NCBI GenBank assembly: GCA_016793805.1
Contig: JAEUIZ010000022.1
Span: forward strand, 105,835-169,834
Length of the DNA: 64,000 nt
Direction of reading: 5' to 3'
Origin: Phycisphaerae bacterium
GTDB lineage: Bacteria; Planctomycetota; Phycisphaerae; Phycisphaerales; UBA1924
Shown: positions 60,986 through 64,000 of the stretch, piece by piece
How the letters are laid out: every line of letters begins with the position of its first letter
How positions within the stretch are numbered: the stretch's first letter is position 1
Notes under the pieces: generated by a model
Seen by the model: only the letters and a program-made list of their open reading frames with translations
Told to the model about the DNA's origin: nothing
The model's database searches: none
Translations under genes and position numbers: made by a program

Positions 60986-63736
60986 ATGGCAAAGAAACAG
61001 TCCAAGACGGGTGGGGTCGCCGAGGCGCCGGCACGGGGCACGCCACGAGGTCGCGGCGGGAGGCGGGGCGGGGGCAATCGCGGCACGTCGTACACCGCCG
61101 GGGCGGCTAAGGACCGCCACCTCGTCATTGTCGAGTCGCCGTCGAAGGCCAAGACCATCAACAAGTACCTCGGGCCTGGGTACCTCGTGCTGGCTTCGGT
61201 CGGGCACGTCCGCGACCTGCCGAGCAAGAACCCCAAGGGCGTCAAGAGCCCGGTGCCCGGGGTGGACCTGACCCGCCGATTCGCCCCGACCTATGAGGTT
61301 GTCGAGGGCAAGGACAAGGTCGTCAGCGACCTGAAGCGAGCCGCCAAGGAGGCCCGGGCCAGCGGGCGCGAGGTGTGGTTTGCCACCGACCTTGATCGCG
61401 AGGGCGAGGCGATCGCGTGGCACCTCGCCCAGGAACTGGGGATCGCGTCGAAAGAGGCCAAGCGGGTGATCTTCCCGGCGATCACCAAGGGAGAGATCGA
61501 ACGGGCCTTCAAGAACCCGCACCCGATCGACGAGGACCGCGTCAACGCCCAGCAGGCCCGTCGGATCCTCGACCGCATCGTCGGGTACCAGGTCTCCCCG
61601 TTGCTGTGGAAGAAGGTCGCGCGCGGGCTCTCGGCCGGTCGTGTGCAGAGCGTGGCCGTGCGGCTCGTCGTCGAGCGCGATCGCGAGATCCGGGCGTTTG
61701 TGCCCGATGAGTACTGGTCGATCGAGGCCACCTTTGCGCTCTCGGCCGACGACGCCAGGAAACTCGGCCCGGACTGGGCCACGTTCCGCGCCACCCGAGA
61801 CGAGAAGGGCAACCCCCCCACCTTCAAGGCCCGCAACGCCTGGCTGGGCGAACACAGGGCGATCCGGGCCGAACTCGTCGAGGTGGCGGGCCAGAGGTTC
61901 GACGGCCGGCGCGAGGGGCTCGACGGCGACCGGCTCGCGGCATGGGTGCGGAGCCTCGCCGAGAACGCCGGGATGCGAGGCATCCAGGCCGCCGTCAAGG
62001 ACGACCCGTCCGGCAAGGGCCCGGCGAGGTTCATCCGCACCATCACCGGCACCGTCGATCCCGCGACTCCCTACTCGATCTCCGCGATCGAGAAGAAACT
62101 CACGACCACGCGCCCTGCGCCCCCGTTCATCACGTCCTCGCTCCAGCAGGCCGCGTCCTCGCGCCTCGGGTTTGGCGCGCAGCGCACCATGCGGGCCGCG
62201 CAGCAGTTGTACGAGGGCGTGGACATCCCCGGCGAGGGGCCCGTCGGCCTCATCACCTACATGCGCACCGATTCCACACACATCTCGGGCGAGGCCCTCG
62301 AGATGGCGCGCGGCTACATCAAGCGCACCTTCGGCGACAAGTACCTCCCCGACAAGCCCAACTTCTTCGCGTCCTCCAACAAGGCCGCCCAGGAAGCCCA
62401 CGAGGCGATCCGACCCACCTCGCTCGACTATCCCCCGTCGCGGGTCCGCTCGGCGCTCTCGCCCGACCAGTTCCGGCTCTACGAGATCATCTGGCAGCGG
62501 TTCGTGGCGTGCCAGATGGTCCCGGCGCAATGGGAATCCACGTCGGTCATGATCCAGTCTCGCACGCCGGCCCCCGGGCCGCTGACGTTCAAGGCCACGG
62601 GCCGCGTGCTCGTCTTTGACGGGTTCTACCGCGTCACGGGCGTGCCCACCGCCAGCGACGAGCAGAGCCTGCCCGCGCTGACCGAGGGCCAGGCGCTGAG
62701 CCCCATCGCTGTCGAGCCCCAACAGAAGTTCACGAGCCCCCCGCCGCGCTACAGCGAGGCCTCACTCATCAAGAAACTCGAGGAGGAGGGCATCGGCCGC
62801 CCCTCGACCTACGCCTCGATCATCGGGGTGATCCAGGACCGCAAGTACGTCGAGCAACTCGAGCGCCGCTTCTACGCGACGGACCTTGGCGAGGTCGTGA
62901 CGGACAAACTCGTCGAGGCGTTCCCCGAGATCATGGACGTGGGGTACACCCGCGAGATGGAGGCCGAACTCGACAAGGTCGAGGAGGACCACCTCGACTG
63001 GATCAAGATGCTCGAGCGGTTCTATGGGCCGTTCAGCAAGAGCCTCGAGCACGCCCACGAGACGCTCTCGCACGCCAAGGCCGAGACCACCCCAGCGCCC
63101 GACGAGTACCGCTGCCCGGACTGCGGCTCGCCCACGGTCTACCGCTTCGGACGCAACGGGCGGTTCCTCTCGTGCTCGCGATACCCCGAGTGCAAGCACG
63201 CCTCGCCCGTGGATCGCGAGGGCAAGCCCCGGCCCGCGGCCGCGACCGTCGATATCGCCTGTCCCAAGTGCGGGGGCGCCATGACCAAGCGCGTCGGACG
63301 CTTCGGGCCATTCCTCGGATGCGCCCGCTACGGCGACAAGACCAACCCCTGCGACGGGATCCTCAACCTCGACCGCAAGGGCAAGGTCGTCGCGCCGTCA
63401 CCGCCCGCGCTCGTGACCGAACTGCCCTGCCCCACGTGCCAGGCCCCGCTCAATCTCCGCGGGGGCGTGCGCGGGCCGTGGCTCGGGTGCTCGCGATTCC
63501 CCAAGTGCCGGGGGCGCGGCAAGTGGGCCGAACTCGACGACGCGACCCGCGCGAAACTCGAGCAGGCCCTGGCCGAGCATGAGAAGGCAAACCCCATCCC
63601 GATCATCCGCACAATGGAGGGCAAGGCGCTGACCGATGCCAAGGGAAAGCCGCTGCCCGACGCCCCGACCGTCGACGCGCTGGCGGGCAACGCGGATGAG
63701 GCCGCAGAAGCCCCGCTCGAGGGCGCCGAGGCCTGA
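60986..63736 (+). CDS. topA: TopA, DNA topoisomerase I
   Basis: 916 residues. Relaxes negative supercoils by a type IA mechanism. N terminus is basic and Gly/Arg-rich (to about 35), then TOPRIM (HLVIVESPSKAKTINKYLG, ATDLDREGEAIAWHLAQEL), GLSAGRVQSVAVRLVVERDR, active site GLITYMRTDSTHIS with Tyr425, NKAAQEAHEAIRPTS, and three C-terminal zinc ribbons (CPDCGSPTVYR..CSRYPEC; CPKCGGAM..CARYGDKTNPC; CPTCQAPL..CSRFPKC). ATG 60986 is the first start after the AT-rich gap that fits. Confidence 0.96.
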   Translation: MAKKQSKTGGVAEAPARGTPRGRGGRRGGGNRGTSYTAGAAKDRHLVIVESPSKAKTINKYLGPGYLVLASVGHVRDLPSKNPKGVKSPVPGVDLTRRFAPTYEVVEGKDKVVSDLKRAAKEARASGREVWFATDLDREGEAIAWHLAQELGIASKEAKRVIFPAITKGEIERAFKNPHPIDEDRVNAQQARRILDRIVGYQVSPLLWKKVARGLSAGRVQSVAVRLVVERDREIRAFVPDEYWSIEATFALSADDARKLGPDWATFRATRDEKGNPPTFKARNAWLGEHRAIRAELVEVAGQRFDGRREGLDGDRLAAWVRSLAENAGMRGIQAAVKDDPSGKGPARFIRTITGTVDPATPYSISAIEKKLTTTRPAPPFITSSLQQAASSRLGFGAQRTMRAAQQLYEGVDIPGEGPVGLITYMRTDSTHISGEALEMARGYIKRTFGDKYLPDKPNFFASSNKAAQEAHEAIRPTSLDYPPSRVRSALSPDQFRLYEIIWQRFVACQMVPAQWESTSVMIQSRTPAPGPLTFKATGRVLVFDGFYRVTGVPTASDEQSLPALTEGQALSPIAVEPQQKFTSPPPRYSEASLIKKLEEEGIGRPSTYASIIGVIQDRKYVEQLERRFYATDLGEVVTDKLVEAFPEIMDVGYTREMEAELDKVEEDHLDWIKMLERFYGPFSKSLEHAHETLSHAKAETTPAPDEYRCPDCGSPTVYRFGRNGRFLSCSRYPECKHASPVDREGKPRPAAATVDIACPKCGGAMTKRVGRFGPFLGCARYGDKTNPCDGILNLDRKGKVVAPSPPALVTELPCPTCQAPLNLRGGVRGPWLGCSRFPKCRGRGKWAELDDATRAKLEQALAEHEKANPIPIIRTMEGKALTDAKGKPLPDAPTVDALAGNADEAAEAPLEGAEA

Positions 63737-63756
63737 CACTCGCCCGCCTGTGCGCT

Positions 63757-64000
63757 CTACGGCCCGCACCCGGCCGCGAACCTGGTCTGGAAGCACACGA
63801 AGTCCGCCACGTCGATCGTCGCGTCCACGGTGCAGTTGGCGTAGGGGTCGCGCTGGGCAAAGGCCGTCATGTAGCAGATGAGGTCCGAGACGTTCACCAG
63901 CCTGTCGCGGTTGCAGTCGGCGTAGCACTGCGGCGTCGCGCACCCCGTCCACAGCACCGCCTGGTCCACCACCCCGCCGCCCACCGTCGTCGGCAGGTCC
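63757..64000 (-). CDS. C-terminus of a GC-type dockerin protein (N-terminus beyond window)
   Basis: Last 80 codons of a gene entering from the right. Two dockerin repeats: CYADCNRDRLVNVSDLICY and ANCTVDATIDVADFVCF, ending FAAGCG-P. The first repeat, with NRDRLVNVSD, is closer to classical calcium dockerins. Convergent with topA, 20-nt gap. Upstream domain not visible. Confidence 0.85.
   Translation of the reverse strand, partial: DLPTTVGGGVVDQAVLWTGCATPQCYADCNRDRLVNVSDLICYMTAFAQRDPYANCTVDATIDVADFVCFQTRFAAGCGP

Noticed and set aside
1..64000. tRNA, rRNA, CRISPR arrays, transposases, prophage or attachment sites
   Set aside because: Looked for on both strands; no tRNA-like T-loop in intergenic space, no spaced direct repeats of CRISPR type, and no integrase or transposase motifs.

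Overview
The window is about 64 kb of very GC-rich bacterial chromosome, almost certainly from a member of the Phycisphaerae (Planctomycetota). The evidence is a set of nine secreted proteins that end in, or include, the doubled Cys-rich 'GC-type' dockerin repeat (NCDxST..PVLNVNDFxCFxxxFAAG) typical of that class; PEP-CTERM-like tails (PAPG + hydrophobic segment + RRRR); several single-gene prepilins of the planctomycete DUF1559/GspG type; and an ECF sigma factor coupled to a Ser/Thr kinase with TPRs. I saw no rRNA, tRNA, CRISPR array, transposase or phage gene.

Layout. 1-5.2 kb: queA-murE-murF-mraY on the minus strand (start of a division/cell-wall cluster; MurE carries the DNPR signature for meso-DAP). 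5.2-12.3 kb: single genes (Gfo/Idh/MocA oxidoreductase, acetyl-xylan-esterase-like hydrolase, lone livF, tsaB, large AsmA-like membrane protein). 12.3-13.1 kb: an 0.8 kb non-coding island made almost wholly of repeats. 13.1-18.1 kb: yceI-like gene, a membrane protein, then argR-argC-argB-argF with 4-nt overlaps and a perfect palindrome before argR. 18.1-25.5 kb: secreted dockerin and PEP-CTERM proteins, prepilins, NDH-2. 25.5-34 kb: kinase/sigma pair, lone nuoF with a frameshifted gene behind it, an animal-type haem peroxidase, FKBP. 34-44.6 kb: an M14-S9 fusion peptidase and a type IV pilus/type II secretion operon (pilT-pilC-three pilin-like genes). 44.9-52.3 kb: kelch and RCC1-repeat dockerin proteins in two translationally coupled pairs on either side of tpiA. 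52.5-64 kb: rpsL-rpsG, peptidases, MoxR ATPase, glycosyltransferase, topA, and the end of another dockerin gene.

Most interesting result. In both RCC1 gene pairs the upstream gene has a good Shine-Dalgarno and ATG, then a slippage-prone simple repeat inside the signal-peptide coding region (five copies of a 7-mer in one, an 11-G tract in the other), and in this assembly the ATG is out of frame with the mature protein. Removing one repeat unit (7 nt or 1 nt) restores one continuous ORF with a signal-peptide-like N terminus in each case, and the downstream partner overlaps by ATGA. This looks like two phase-variable surface-protein operons, both caught in the OFF frame; assembly error is the main alternative.

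A second window-wide pattern: about thirteen transcription-unit-leading genes have a TAnnnT-like -10 hexamer 5-8 nt before the start codon and no Shine-Dalgarno, implying leaderless mRNAs. In argR this -10 lies inside the palindromic operator.
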